Positions 22,770-33,072 of a DNA stretch of 64,000 bases are shown one piece after another. Under the pieces are notes generated by a model. It did no database searches and was not told where the DNA came from. It saw only the letters and a program-made list of their open reading frames with translations. Origin of the DNA: Kalmusia sp. IMI 367209 (taxonomy: Eukaryota > Ascomycota > Dothideomycetes > Pleosporales > Didymosphaeriaceae); contig JAPEUQ010000005.1 in assembly GCA_027946365.1 (NCBI GenBank), forward strand, positions 1,984,001 through 2,048,000, in the 5' to 3' direction. Numbering within the stretch: the first letter of the stretch is position 1; each line of letters begins with the position of its first letter. The translations under genes and the position numbers were made by a program.

Positions 22770-24327
22770 TCACTGGCAGAGCATAATTGAGCACCACTGG
22801 AGGTCTAGGTCGTTTGAATCGTCCACATCATCTCCATTACAGGGTGTGAGCTTCTCAATTACGCCCTGAGCAAGGCGATCCAATTCCGTTACCAGATGCC
22901 ATCGGTCTTCAACGTACTGTGCTAATGCTGTACTAGGACTGTCATTGCCTAAACCATACAGCTTGCGAATTAGTTTCTCAATGACATGGGCGAGCCGGAA
23001 AGATAGGGTGATGATCTTTTGCGTCAGTCCGTCCTCGCTCTTGAGGTCATCATCGTTCAGCTCTGGTGCATCACAGTCGATCTTGTTGATAATGAGAGGA
23101 ATCCCCTCTTGTGCGGCGTTGAAGCCGTCCAGAGTATACACGGACCACCGTAGTCTTCTCTGGAACGCTTTACTACCGGAATCCTCATCGTGATTTCGCG
23201 CCTCGTTAAACGCGCAATGAAGACCCATCTCTTGTGCCACATGGATAGCAAGGCTCAGGCTATTTACTGCCGAATTCGTTCCTTCGCGACCTTCCCAGTG
23301 TAGGCTTGCCAGCAAGCTAGCCTGTATGATAGCAATTCTATCGAATGTGATGTCGTCATCGAGCAGTGCCTTGAGCTTCCCGTGCTGAGTATCGCAATAG
23401 TCGCTGACGGGCTAAGGGCGCTGTTATCGACGTATCGGATAGCTTCGAGGAGAACTGCGTGTATAATCACCAATGGAGGAGAATCCGAGACCATAATGCT
23501 GGGCTAAGACTGCTTTGCCGATCAATGATCGGGAGCATAGGGTGAACATGGGTGAGGAAGATCCCCAATAACCGCCCACAAAGATTTGGTGAGGGCAGCT
23601 CAAAGCAGCCAATAGCACACAGATATTACAATCGATGTAAGTTGACGCCAGAACTGCGGTGGTAACCCTCCCAATCCCAGCCGCTAATACCAATGCCTCG
23701 CCTACGAATGGGCGCCCGCGACTGTGAGGGCAGGTCAGGAGTTCTAAATGAGCAGCTGTTGGTGACAATGCGATGTTTCAGATAGCCCACAAGCAGTGCA
23801 GATAATGGGTTGGTACCCAAAATGAGCTTCGACGCTCCGAATCTTAGCGAGCTCTGTGAGTTTCCCATACTTCTTGCGTTGGAGTATATCTAGCATGGAT
23901 GAGTACCGGAGCTCTGTGCGTCTGGGAGCGGTCACATTAGTTGTTGCGATATCCTCATGTGTGACGTGTGACTCCACGCCAATCGGTTGGAAACCACTCC
24001 AGTCGGCTAGCGCGTATTCAAAGTCTAGCTAAAGCCCATCGAAAAAGATGCTGTTATACTGAGCAGCAGAGGAACTCGGGAAAATGGGTATCGAGGTTCC
24101 AGAGAACACTGCTGCCCATTCTCTTCGCAGTGGCGACACCTACTACCCGCATGACGAGGCGGTTCACATCGTTCTTGGTAGATGTCAGCCTCAGCGCGGG
24201 TTACCAAAGGTAGCGAGATATGCGTACCTAGTAGACTTGCATCGTTGGCAGACACGCAATATCTTTTTTTGCTTTGAGGGCCCTTGGCGGGTTTGCTTAC
24301 TACGTGGAACCGGTTTAACGAATTCAT
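22770..24327 (-). pseudogene. Decayed Zn2Cys6 fungal transcription factor
   Basis: ATG at 24327 begins MNSLNRFHVVSKPAKGPQSK, followed after an intron by RCEPPRHAGSRCRHCEENGQ and QCSLEPR, the second half of a Zn2Cys6 cluster. The first half, normally CxxC, reads SANDASLLE, so the first two zinc ligands are Asn and Ser. The regulator middle domain is recognisable in pieces that change frame: CPHQIFVGGYWGSSSPMF, SPPLVIIHAVLLEAIRYVDN, then HWEGREGTNSAVNSLSLAIH and RRLRWSVYTLDGFNAAQEG near 23320-23100. The pieces occupy all three minus-strand frames, and introns do not explain the changes near 23480 and 23410. The last frame stops at 22770. Loss of both DNA binding and frame argues for a dead gene. 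Its former targets are unknown. Confidence 0.75.
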
Positions 24328-25857
24328 AGATAATTTCACGTGACTCTAATCACGTGAGTAATCTTGATCTGTACTATTGCTCCAGAGGCTATAGCGAAAC
24401 TCTTGTTCTCGTTGGTTCGCCCCGTTGTGAGCTAGTGCACCCCTCACATTCTCGGGCGATCTACGCCCGATAGCCATATTGCTGGCAATGATCACCCTGG
24501 GACAATAATTGTGAGACATCTAGAGACAACCTTCACCTAGAGAACAAGGTAGCACGGCTGGTGCGGGCAGTTGACTTCATCAGCTATTTCTATCGTTCTC
24601 TCTCGCTTTTGCGCTTGCAGTATCTCAGGCTCTCACCATCTCCCCAACCATTAACAAGAAAGCTTGGCTTAGATGAGGATCTGTGTGGAATCGATCGTTG
24701 TATTGTTTGAAGACAAAAGTTTGCGTACCATTTCTTGAGAGACAAGGACAGGGGGAAGGACTTAAGCGTTGAGAAAAAGCGTGCCAAGATATTCTGTCTT
24801 CGACTTAGAGTCTATGCTCAGTAAAATATCTTGGTGATTGGAACTAACAATGCGAGTATATCACAATGTGCTTCAAGCTCAATATCTGGGTGTTAAATTC
24901 GCCACATATTAGTCAGCATGTGGATATGCTTACAGATTAAGGCGCCTTTCTCGATCATTGGTTCAGGTGATTCTTCCGCTGCTGAGCCTTTTATCTAATT
25001 GATGCGATAAGGGGAAATCATACACTCACAGATTCTTCTTTACCACCTGTAAAACGTTTGTTGTCGATAAAGTCCTGAACCGCTTCTACACTTACTGCAA
25101 GGCAATCAACTATAAATAACGTCATTATACCTCGCAGCCTTACCATGGCAAGAACATTATGATTTAGGAAATGATATGAAAAATAGACATGTTCTTATCT
25201 CTCTAACATAGTCTGTTAGTGCCGCGGATATTGTCATCAGTATCGACATCCTGACCCTGCAACAATTAACGGCAATGCAGCATTAAATAGATTTGTTGCG
25301 CAGTACACAATCTGGTCTAGGTGATCTTAATGACCGCACCATCGATACATCTTGCCGAGTCCATTGCCCTCTGGTCCACAAACGATTGCCTATGACAGGA
25401 CTTTACCCCCTTGTAGAAGCCGCGGCTCGGGGTATGTGGAACCGAGAATGTAAGCCATATGCATAAGGTTCGCCCGAGGCTTTCATGTTATTCATTAGGC
25501 TTGGTTATCGTAGCTTGTGACCCTGCCACCGGGGATAGTGTTTCATGCAAGGCCCATTGCTACCTTCTGCATGCTCGTGTGTCTCCGTCGGTATGTAGAC
25601 GGTATTGGAAGGTCCTTGTGAGTCCAGGGAATGTAGCTAGACTGTTCACGAATTGCAATAGCGAGGGCGGTCGGTAGCATCAGACCGACCTGGTCTTCTT
25701 TCTTCTTCTTTACCAAGCGCAAGCGAAGAGAGTCGTATCATCGCGCATCCCAGGGAAACGTCCCCTTACCATGTGATACACCATATATATTTTCACTTCT
25801 CATTCACGTCTTTTGACGCAATGTTACTGGCACATATCGCCATCAACTAATATCAGC
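24328..25857. other. Intergenic, about 1.5 kb, AT-rich in part
   Basis: No convincing gene. Regions near 24800-25150 are AT-rich. The right end carries the presumed promoter of the esterase gene, with a TATA-like ATATATATTTTC near 25785. Confidence 0.45.
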
Positions 25858-26828
25858 ATGTTTCTCTTGAAGGTCATAGTCAGTTGCTTCGTCTTGACGT
25901 TCACGAATGCAGCCCTTACTCAAATCTCGAATTTCGGAAGCAATCCAGCAGGAATCCAAATGTGGATTGACGTCCCTACTAACGTAGGAGCCAAAGCCCC
26001 AATCATAGTCGCAGTAAGTCTTACCAGCTTATCGATGCGCTAGAGGTATATTGACGGAGTTGGACAGCTTCATGGTTGTCATGGTTCCGCACAAGGGTAT
26101 TACAGAGACAACAACTTGCCCATGCTCCCCAAGCAGAAGGGCTCCATACTAATCTATCCATCATCCACACACGATCTCCTCTGCTGGGACTGCGGTACCA
26201 AGAAAAGTCTTACGCGCGACGGAGGCGGTGACCCGCAGAGTATTGTGCAAATGGTACGTCCGCACCGTTCTGAATGATAGTTTGATAAGCTGCTAATAGT
26301 CAATAGGTCAACTACGCTCTTTCGACGTACTCTGCCGATCCATCCCGTGTCTATATTGTTGGCACATCATCAGGAGCGATGATGGGAAACGTATTAGCTG
26401 CAATCTATCCGGATGTTTTCGCCGCTGCATCCGTGTACTCAGGGGTTGCTGCCGGCTGCATGGCGGTTCCTGACGGAACCCCTCCGAATCCTTACGACCC
26501 TTGCGGCTTAGGTCGAATCGTCAAAACACCGCAGCAGTGGGGTGATATCGTTCGTGGGTACAATCCTAGTTTCACAGGGCCGTGGCCAAGAATGCAGATC
26601 TGGCATGGTACGAGCGACGACATTGTGGTGTATCAAAACTTCGTGGAGGACCTAAAACAGTGGAGTAATGTTCATGCTGTGGGCTTCTCGAAAAACATAA
26701 CAAATGATCCGGAACCTAATTATACCCGAATGATGTATGGGGATGGCACGAAGTTGACAGGATATAGTGTGAAGGGCGTGGGGCATGTTGTTCCTGTTCA
26801 CCTAACACAGGCTCTGAGCTTCTTTTAG
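25858..26828 (+). CDS. Secreted CE1 acetylxylan esterase (PHB-depolymerase type)
   Basis: Three exons, 25858-26013, 26068-26253 and 26307-26828, give 287 residues, all joined in phase 0. The introns have GTAAGT and GTACGT donors; the second carries a GCTAAT branch. The signal peptide is MFLLKVIVSCFVLTFTNA. The fold markers are LHGCHGSAQGYY (oxyanion region), the nucleophile Ser in VGTSSGAMMGN, Asp in WHGTSDDIV and His in VKGVGHVVP. Members remove acetyl groups from xylan, and some act on feruloyl esters. There is no carbohydrate-binding module. An upstream in-frame GCA ATG TTA at about 25820 is ignored because it runs into TAA. Family assignment is strong; substrate is inferred. Confidence 0.92.
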
Positions 26829-28309
26829 CTCTGATAAATTACATTTGATACGTGATTGGAGACTCTGGGCGTGTTTTAGTCAATGCGAGTGCAGCTTATG
26901 AATCGTACGTCATCTATAGATGGAGAAGATGAGCACTTGTGTGAGGCTAAGGCGAATGGAGTAATTAAAATATCAAGGTCACGGTAGGACACTAGGCTTG
27001 GATACGATTGTACTATTGCTTCTACACATAACCCTCTTCTTATCCTCCTCACCCGTGAATCTCTACGACTAGATTGAAGCTTCCTAGCCTTCCCTGTAAG
27101 CCGCTATGACCCTAAGAGTGCCATATTCGTGTTAGAAGGATTATCATTCGTACCTTACCGTGATATCTAGTCAATGAGTGACAGTAGGGCAACAGAGCGC
27201 TTGATAAAACCCTCGTTGTAATGAGGCGGCTTGGTTCTCGGGCAAGCCTTGCCCCGAAAGGATTTCATTTGGAGATGAGGAACGTGCAGAGATGTGTGAG
27301 CCACGTGAGTTGAATGCCAATCAATCACGCAGCATTTGCAGGCCCCGTGGGAGCCGGTCAAGTTGAGAAAGTCTTGAGAAAGCGAACAGAACCAACTTAA
27401 TCGAAATGTGTTCTCTGGTCTGGACGCTTCTTTGGAATGGTGATGTAGACGTCAAGTGTTGCTCCCTAGAAGGAAAAAGGAAAGGTGTTGGTTGGCCTGA
27501 CTGAGCGTCTGATTCTCGCAGTGTGAAATTGAAATTGCTTGGGAACTAGAGCCGGTGTCCAATCAAAAGAAAGAAGGGTCTGATATGTATGTTGCACGTT
27601 TGAGTAACGATGCGTGATGGACGCCATCAAGTTTCAAGATCTGCAATCCATTGTTGGACCTCTTGCGTGGTCGATAAGCGCATGACTTCTATGGTGAAAA
27701 GAGATTCACGATAGGTATTAGCCGCGGCTAGCTTAAAACCGGCTTGAAACCCCGCTCCACCTGTGTCTCAATCTAGCTAAATAGCTTATCGCATTGCGTT
27801 GCATTCGCCATAGTAAGTATAGAGAGCTTCGCCCACATATTCTTGCCCGACAGCTAGAACATTTCTCATGGAGCGTAAGCTGTTACAAGCCGCTCAATCA
27901 TGATTTCATTATCGCCAACGGCCGTATGGTATCCTGGAATCGAATCATAACGGCCAATCTTCTTAGATGGACGAGAAGTCTTTCAGAAGCAATAAGAAGA
28001 GAACGAATTCGTGTTCCATACGTAGATGTTACAATCTACATGTGAATTCCTTTTTTACAGGTCGTCTGACCAAAGCGTTGAATCCATTGTGGAGGCCAAC
28101 TAGTGGATCGCAGCCCGCCGTCAGTGGCCATTCCCGCCTCCTTCGTCTAATCGAATTCTTGTTTATTCTTCCACCGAGTTGTCCGAGCCATTACTGATAC
28201 CGAAGTAGTTCGACTGATCAAGAGTAAAGTTCTGCCAGAGAGATCGGCATAGCTGGAGATATCCATTGCTTCTCCCACTTTTCATCTTCGCATTGCAATT
28301 GTTAGGATG
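26829..28309. other. Intergenic, about 1.5 kb, no gene seen
   Basis: Only short ORFs without domains. No repeat or RNA gene was recognised. Confidence 0.45.
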
Positions 28310-28327
28310 CCAGGCGCAATCTGAGTC

Positions 28328-28519
28328 GTATTGTGTAAAGCAGCTCCCAATTTTCTCTCCGCTAAAGATATCACGCAGAAAGCCATCTTGTTCATTAATG
28401 CGGCAGCTCACAATGGCGCCAACCTTGTCGTTTTCCCAAAAACATGCATTACTGCATTCCCCGGTTGGAGTGCTCTGAAGCACCCACATAGAAACATGCT
28501 CTATACTTTCCACCACTAA
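28328..28519 (+). pseudogene. Nitrilase N-terminal fragment, catalytic Glu replaced
   Basis: The frame reads VLCKAAPNFLSAKDITQKAI, then AAHNGANLVVFPKTCITAFP and GW, and stops after MLYTFHH. This is the start of a carbon-nitrogen hydrolase of the nitrilase/cyanide hydratase type. The family's first catalytic residue is the Glu in a hydrophobic-FPE motif; here the codon is AAA (Lys). The Lys and Cys parts of the triad are absent because the frame ends 20 bases before the 3' end of the convergent DUF4419 gene. No start codon fits. It is a remnant of perhaps one fifth of a nitrilase gene. Confidence 0.7.
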
Positions 28520-28538
28520 AGGATGTTCACTCCGTTCT

Positions 28539-30086
28539 CTAAAGTTCATTTCGCTCCCTCAATGGCTTTCCCTTCTCGGCTAGGTCCTTGTCATAGTCCT
28601 TCGCATCACTGTCGTACTGGACGTTCGGCACATCAGGGTCTCTACCATACTGTTCGCTGGAACGTATCACCCACCACCCTGTGACGGGTTGTAGCGTGTC
28701 ACTCTTGCCACCATGTTCATATGCCCAAACCTGGTCGAGCTCGCTCAAATCGGAAATTTGTGGCGCATCTTCCGTTACGTGACGGTGTTCTTGGTGGGTG
28801 AGCTCTTGGCGAGCGGGAAACGGCCAGTATAAGGATATCCCCGTCTCTGCTCTCGAAAAAGCAGCTTGCGCCATCATTTTCAAACAAAGCAGTTTCCGAA
28901 CAAGCATCGCCAAGAAGCCGTGGCCCTGGGTTGACAGCTCACAGTGCTCCGCCACCAACGTTTCAGCGGGAAGGTCCAACCGCCTCTCTCCACGCAACCT
29001 CGTGGACTGGAAGATCTGCTCGCTGTCTCGTACTGTGTAGCCCACAGGCCCAGCAACAGCCATCACCACGGACTTATCACCTAGATTGTTGAGATGAATT
29101 GGCACAGAGACAAGGGTCGAGGGGACCTTGTTCCATGCTAAGCTGCGGAAGGCCTCCTTTTTGAACCACCATTCCCTTCCCTGTTCATCGAGGTTCATTT
29201 CCCAGGAGTCTTTCGAATATCTTCCAGCGAGCAGCTTTCCGTCTGTGTCCCAAAAGCAAAACGCGAGTATCCATCCACTGATCCGCTTAGCGCCGCGATA
29301 ATCATTACTAAAAGAATGAATCGCCCGCTGCCAGAAGTGCACAACATGTGGTGAATCCGGAGCTTTGAATGTGTGAACCATGTGACTAACAATGCCCCGA
29401 AGCGCTGACTGCCACATCGCTAGCTCTGGGTGGTCTGTTGCAAATGTTGACAGATAGTCAACTCGGTTAAGAATATCTTGCCAATCATTTTCATCCCCAA
29501 GCATTGTGACGGATGGAATGCCGCAAATGACCTCCCAACTATACACAAAGTATTTCTGCATTGTACCCATCATGATAATCGATGCAGTGACCTTGTCCGT
29601 CGTAGTGGTGGTAGTGAAGTTCGGCATGACCCAATCGCGGAGGTGAGAGTCTTTAATCGTCTTGTGCAGTAAGCCTGCCATCTCAGTGAAAAAAGCAGGA
29701 GAGTTCATAACCTCTTGCCTGATCGTTAACATTATCTTCCCTGCGTGATCGACGAAGTGTTCGCGGAGCTGTTCAGCGTGCGCATTAATGTAAAAGCTGA
29801 ACTGGGTCAAGATTGAGAACCACACATCCTCGGGGCGCAGGACTACATGATTGTGCATGCGGTAAGCGTCCAGCAGGGTGCCGACGAAACCATTGGCTGA
29901 CTCTTTACCGAAGTAACGAGTTGGCCTAATGGTTATAATAGCTGGAAATGAAGAATCAATAACGGATGTCTCGTCTTCTTGCCAGAGGTTGGGACAGACG
30001 AGTTGAAAAAGGCTTGTGCAGTTGTAGGTTGATAGCGCCGGAGCTGGCATCACCTCAACGGGTGCCACGCGTGTGGTCACTGGCAT
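28539..30086 (-). CDS. DUF4419 domain protein
   Basis: A single frame. The ATG at 30086 (MPVTTRVAPVEVMPAPALS) is preferred over one 40 residues upstream because similar proteins begin this way as I recall them; it gives 515 residues. The DUF4419 core shows HNHVVLRPEDVWFSILTQFS and FYINAHAEQLREHFVDHAGK. It continues with FTTTTTTDKVTASIIMMGTM and RISGWILAFCFWDTDGK. The C-terminal third is less conserved and ends in a charged tail. Function is unknown; no signal peptide or membrane segment is seen. The 3' end converges on the nitrilase remnant. Confidence 0.88.
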   Translation of the reverse strand: MPVTTRVAPVEVMPAPALSTYNCTSLFQLVCPNLWQEDETSVIDSSFPAIITIRPTRYFGKESANGFVGTLLDAYRMHNHVVLRPEDVWFSILTQFSFYINAHAEQLREHFVDHAGKIMLTIRQEVMNSPAFFTEMAGLLHKTIKDSHLRDWVMPNFTTTTTTDKVTASIIMMGTMQKYFVYSWEVICGIPSVTMLGDENDWQDILNRVDYLSTFATDHPELAMWQSALRGIVSHMVHTFKAPDSPHVVHFWQRAIHSFSNDYRGAKRISGWILAFCFWDTDGKLLAGRYSKDSWEMNLDEQGREWWFKKEAFRSLAWNKVPSTLVSVPIHLNNLGDKSVVMAVAGPVGYTVRDSEQIFQSTRLRGERRLDLPAETLVAEHCELSTQGHGFLAMLVRKLLCLKMMAQAAFSRAETGISLYWPFPARQELTHQEHRHVTEDAPQISDLSELDQVWAYEHGGKSDTLQPVTGWWVIRSSEQYGRDPDVPNVQYDSDAKDYDKDLAEKGKPLRERNEL

Positions 30087-30579
30087 TCTGAATATGTAGG
30101 ACGGCTTCCAGGCTTCTAGAGTGTTGCTTTGAGGCCTCATATATGATGTTTTAGCATGCATATACGTTAAGGTTGGGCATGTTGCTGCCTGGCGACATCT
30201 AGACACGGTGGCAACGCAAGATCCACGAACTAACGTTAGCCCTAGTCTTGAGGCGTCCCGAGTTACCCCCTGGTCACGACAGCAGCGCCGCAGCCCAACA
30301 CCAAGCGCCTTGTGTCTTTGGATGCAAGCAAGCCAGGATATTGTTGAGATGGTAGCTACCAGGGAGTCGCATGGGCTATTCCCCCACGCCAGCTCGCCAT
30401 CAGCGAATCAGATGATCTTCGAGCAACTTTGATTGACAGACTGGTGAATTGGTGTTCGATTAGGTACTACAGTCCTAAATAAGATCTTCTGCCGTTTTCT
30501 TGGTCCCTGTGCGACTTGTCGCGCTCTTCAAGATCGCCCGTAGTGACTTAGATCTCTCTCTCTCAGACTATTTAGTCGC
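30087..30579. other. Spacer, presumed promoter of the DUF4419 gene
   Basis: No gene seen. A CT-repeat (TCTCTCTCTCTC) occurs near 30551-30562. Confidence 0.4.
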
Positions 30580-31265
30580 GTGACCTCGCCACCTACAATG
30601 GTTTCCCCTCGCAGTCGAATATACAACGTCGCTAATCCCGGAGCTCGAGCAAAGGCTGCAGCACTGCTTCCGCGTACTCATGATCATCGCATTTGCCCCC
30701 AACTAGTGTGACCATAAGATGCTTCAGACTGTTCATGTCACAAAGAATTGTCCGCCTTGTCGGATTCCAGTAACGGAGCATTACGTGTTCGTCTGGCTGA
30801 GTGACCTTTTAACCGAAATGGATGGCTTTCGGTTGACGGTGTATCCCAATCTACAGCAGCTTCGCCAAGAGAGATGCTTAGCTTAGTGATAGTGGCTAAT
30901 CGTTGCAGTCAAACGGCACGCGCAAACCAATTTAACGTCTCGGGATGGTCAATTTAGAAGATGGGTCGAGAGCAGAGGAGATGGATACCCTCTCGATAGA
31001 CACGTCTGCATGTTTGCAGTAGGGATAGCTCAATGTGTAAAGTTTTGGTATCCTCTCGAACAATTTTGCTACTTAAATATGTGGTGTTTCTGATGATTGC
31101 ACTACAACGAGGAGCTGAACAAGGTTGCGGGTAGCATGGTTTCTCGAGGCACTTGACATGGCCGATTCGTAGGGGGCGACTGATCAGATGTAACATTAAG
31201 TCTGTCCCGAGAACAAGACGGTAGAATTCTTCGCGAAGCTCGAGAGGAAGCTTATTCCACAACAC
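30580..31265 (-). pseudogene. Decayed DUF7730-like gene
   Basis: The minus frame from 31265 reads LPLELREEFYRLVLGTDLML, then LLQTCRRVYREGIHLLCSR, as in the common fungal family with an LPxEIRxxIYR start and an LLxTCRxIYxEAI motif. It lacks an ATG. After TAA at 30956-30954 the same frame continues as protein (IDHPETLNWFARAV, then TGA, then LATITKLSISLGEAAVDWDT). Further on a different frame carries MNSLKHLMVTLVGGKCDD and AEAVLQPLLELRD before more stops. At least three in-frame stops and one frameshift mark it as dead. The family's function is unknown. Confidence 0.65.
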
Positions 31266-32621
31266 TCAAAACTCTTGGAGAGACATTACATAGCGGCTGA
31301 AGGCTGCAGCAGACTCGTTTTACATGTGGGCCCGCTGTCGAGTATTAGGCTAGCTCAGATTGTACAAACGACGGCCACGCGATCGAGGTGAAGGTTTTGG
31401 CAGGCTTCCCATCACTTTCGTGTCGCGCTCTCTCTCTGATGCAATACGCCTCTCACGCTGCGCTGTGAGCCAAGGGTAACGTTCACAAATCTTTCTCCTC
31501 TCAACTAGGTTCTGAGTGGATCCATCATCGCGCGTCTCTAGTGCAATCGAGGGTAACTCTGGGGACTAGGAAAGCCGAAACCGGGTGCTGGGAAATGGTT
31601 TTGGTTGGCTTGCTTCCTCTCCTTGCAGATCTCGCAGCTTCCGGCGCTTACGTGACATCGCCAATTGCGGTCCTATCCCGCCGCTTATACTCGTGCGCTC
31701 TGCTTGTCTAGGCCTTGCTATCAAAGAGTGTGATTGATGTGACGGTTACTGCGTGTGAGGCACGTGATGTAGTGCTTTCACAGATCTGTAAGATTAATAA
31801 GACAAAGTGGGTCTTTTCGGAATCGGCTGCATAATGAGCCGGAGTAGACAAAAACAACCCACAGTAGTTTTCACGAGAGACAGAATTCAACTTTTTTCAA
31901 AATCCTCTTCTCCCTCACAACTGAAGGATCCGCGGACAGCTTGGAGAACTTCGAAGCTTGCAGCCGTATTCTGCGCAAAGCTTGGGCTGAATTTCTTACT
32001 CTACTTCCACCCTTCGTTAGCTGTAGTCAATGATTGGACGAAGTTCGCACCTGGTCGCTCCACGTTCCGGGGAGCTTTACGCCTATGCTTGCTCGTAACA
32101 GTGCCCAATTCCGACAGTGCCCAGGTCCTCGAGCGGTATCTGGATACTACTGTGGGATGTGTTACGCCTGATATCAGCTATACTTGTTGCTACAGAATCT
32201 GAGAGCACCTCAAGGCGATGTGATCGACACTGATCGATTCGGACCTCAGGTTTGTGTCGGGTGCATTCTTTCCAAAGTCAATATGTCGTCGTAGGTATGG
32301 ACCGCAATTGTTTAAATAGACGGAAGGCCCATATAATTCGAAAGGCGCTGTCAACAGGTGCGGAGCTAATTCGTGGCCGGTTATGTACCTAAGCACGCCC
32401 CACTGAATATTAAGCTCCCATAATAATCACCTTGTAAAGTTAATAATTCAAAGGTAATTAACGTATATAGGCTTAATTTAATGTTAAATCTTAAATTAAA
32501 GCTAAGATTTAGGGTTAAGATATCTATGAATCGATAGAATACTTACTAGTACTAAATATATATCTTATTAGTTAAACGCCAGTATGAAGCCATTCGCACT
32601 TCGGAGCTAAAGTTTACATAC
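31266..32621. other. Gene-poor region, AT-rich from about 32410
   Basis: No convincing gene. A plus-strand ORF at 31807-32202 and a minus-strand one at 32396-32190 lack domains. From 32410 to 32580 the sequence is very rich in TTAA and TAAT words, as in AT-rich or RIP-mutated islands. Confidence 0.4.
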
Positions 32622-32778
32622 CTGTCTAAAGTGGGCTTATCAGCCTCAGGTACCGGAAATACGGTACCGCGTCCTAAGTATTCATGGCAAGCGACACATC
32701 TAGTGAAATCTTCCGCCACTCGATTTCCATTACGTATACACAATGCGAAACAAGAATCCAACTCGCGGAATGATTCGC
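32622..32778 (-). other. Isolated exon-like segment
   Basis: On the minus strand a GCTGCTAACC branch and TGTAG acceptor (32780-32779) precede an open stretch beginning GESFRELDSCFALCIRNGNR. It has a CxxC pair (FTRCVACHEYLGRG) and ends at a GTATGT donor (32621). Both splice sites look good, but no flanking exons are found in the AT-rich surroundings. It may be an internal exon of a decayed gene. Confidence 0.35.
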
Positions 32779-33072
32779 CTACATGAAGGTTAGCAGCATA
32801 GCAATACTAGACGGGAGGGCATATGATATGCTTAAATTCGCTGGCCATGAGGGGGAGAAGGGGCGGGTTTAAGCCAGAATTCTCATGAAGACTACGGCGT
32901 GTAGATATCTAAATTTAATGATATGGATTCGATATAGTAGTAGGGATGTACTTTCGCTAGACATTCTCTCTATGAATCTAGAAAATCAGCATCCTTACAT
33001 ACATCTCTTATTTTTTTTTTGAATTTAGTCCCAAACCTACTGCGTTCAACAATTCCGAACATTGTTCTGCGA
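32779..33072. other. Short spacer
   Basis: AT-rich 3' flank of the sugar transporter, with a run of ten T at 33011-33020. No gene seen. Confidence 0.4.

Noticed and set aside
31807..32202. Plus-strand ORF of 131 codons
   Set aside because: No domain, signal or splice support, and it lies in a gene-poor, partly AT-rich stretch.
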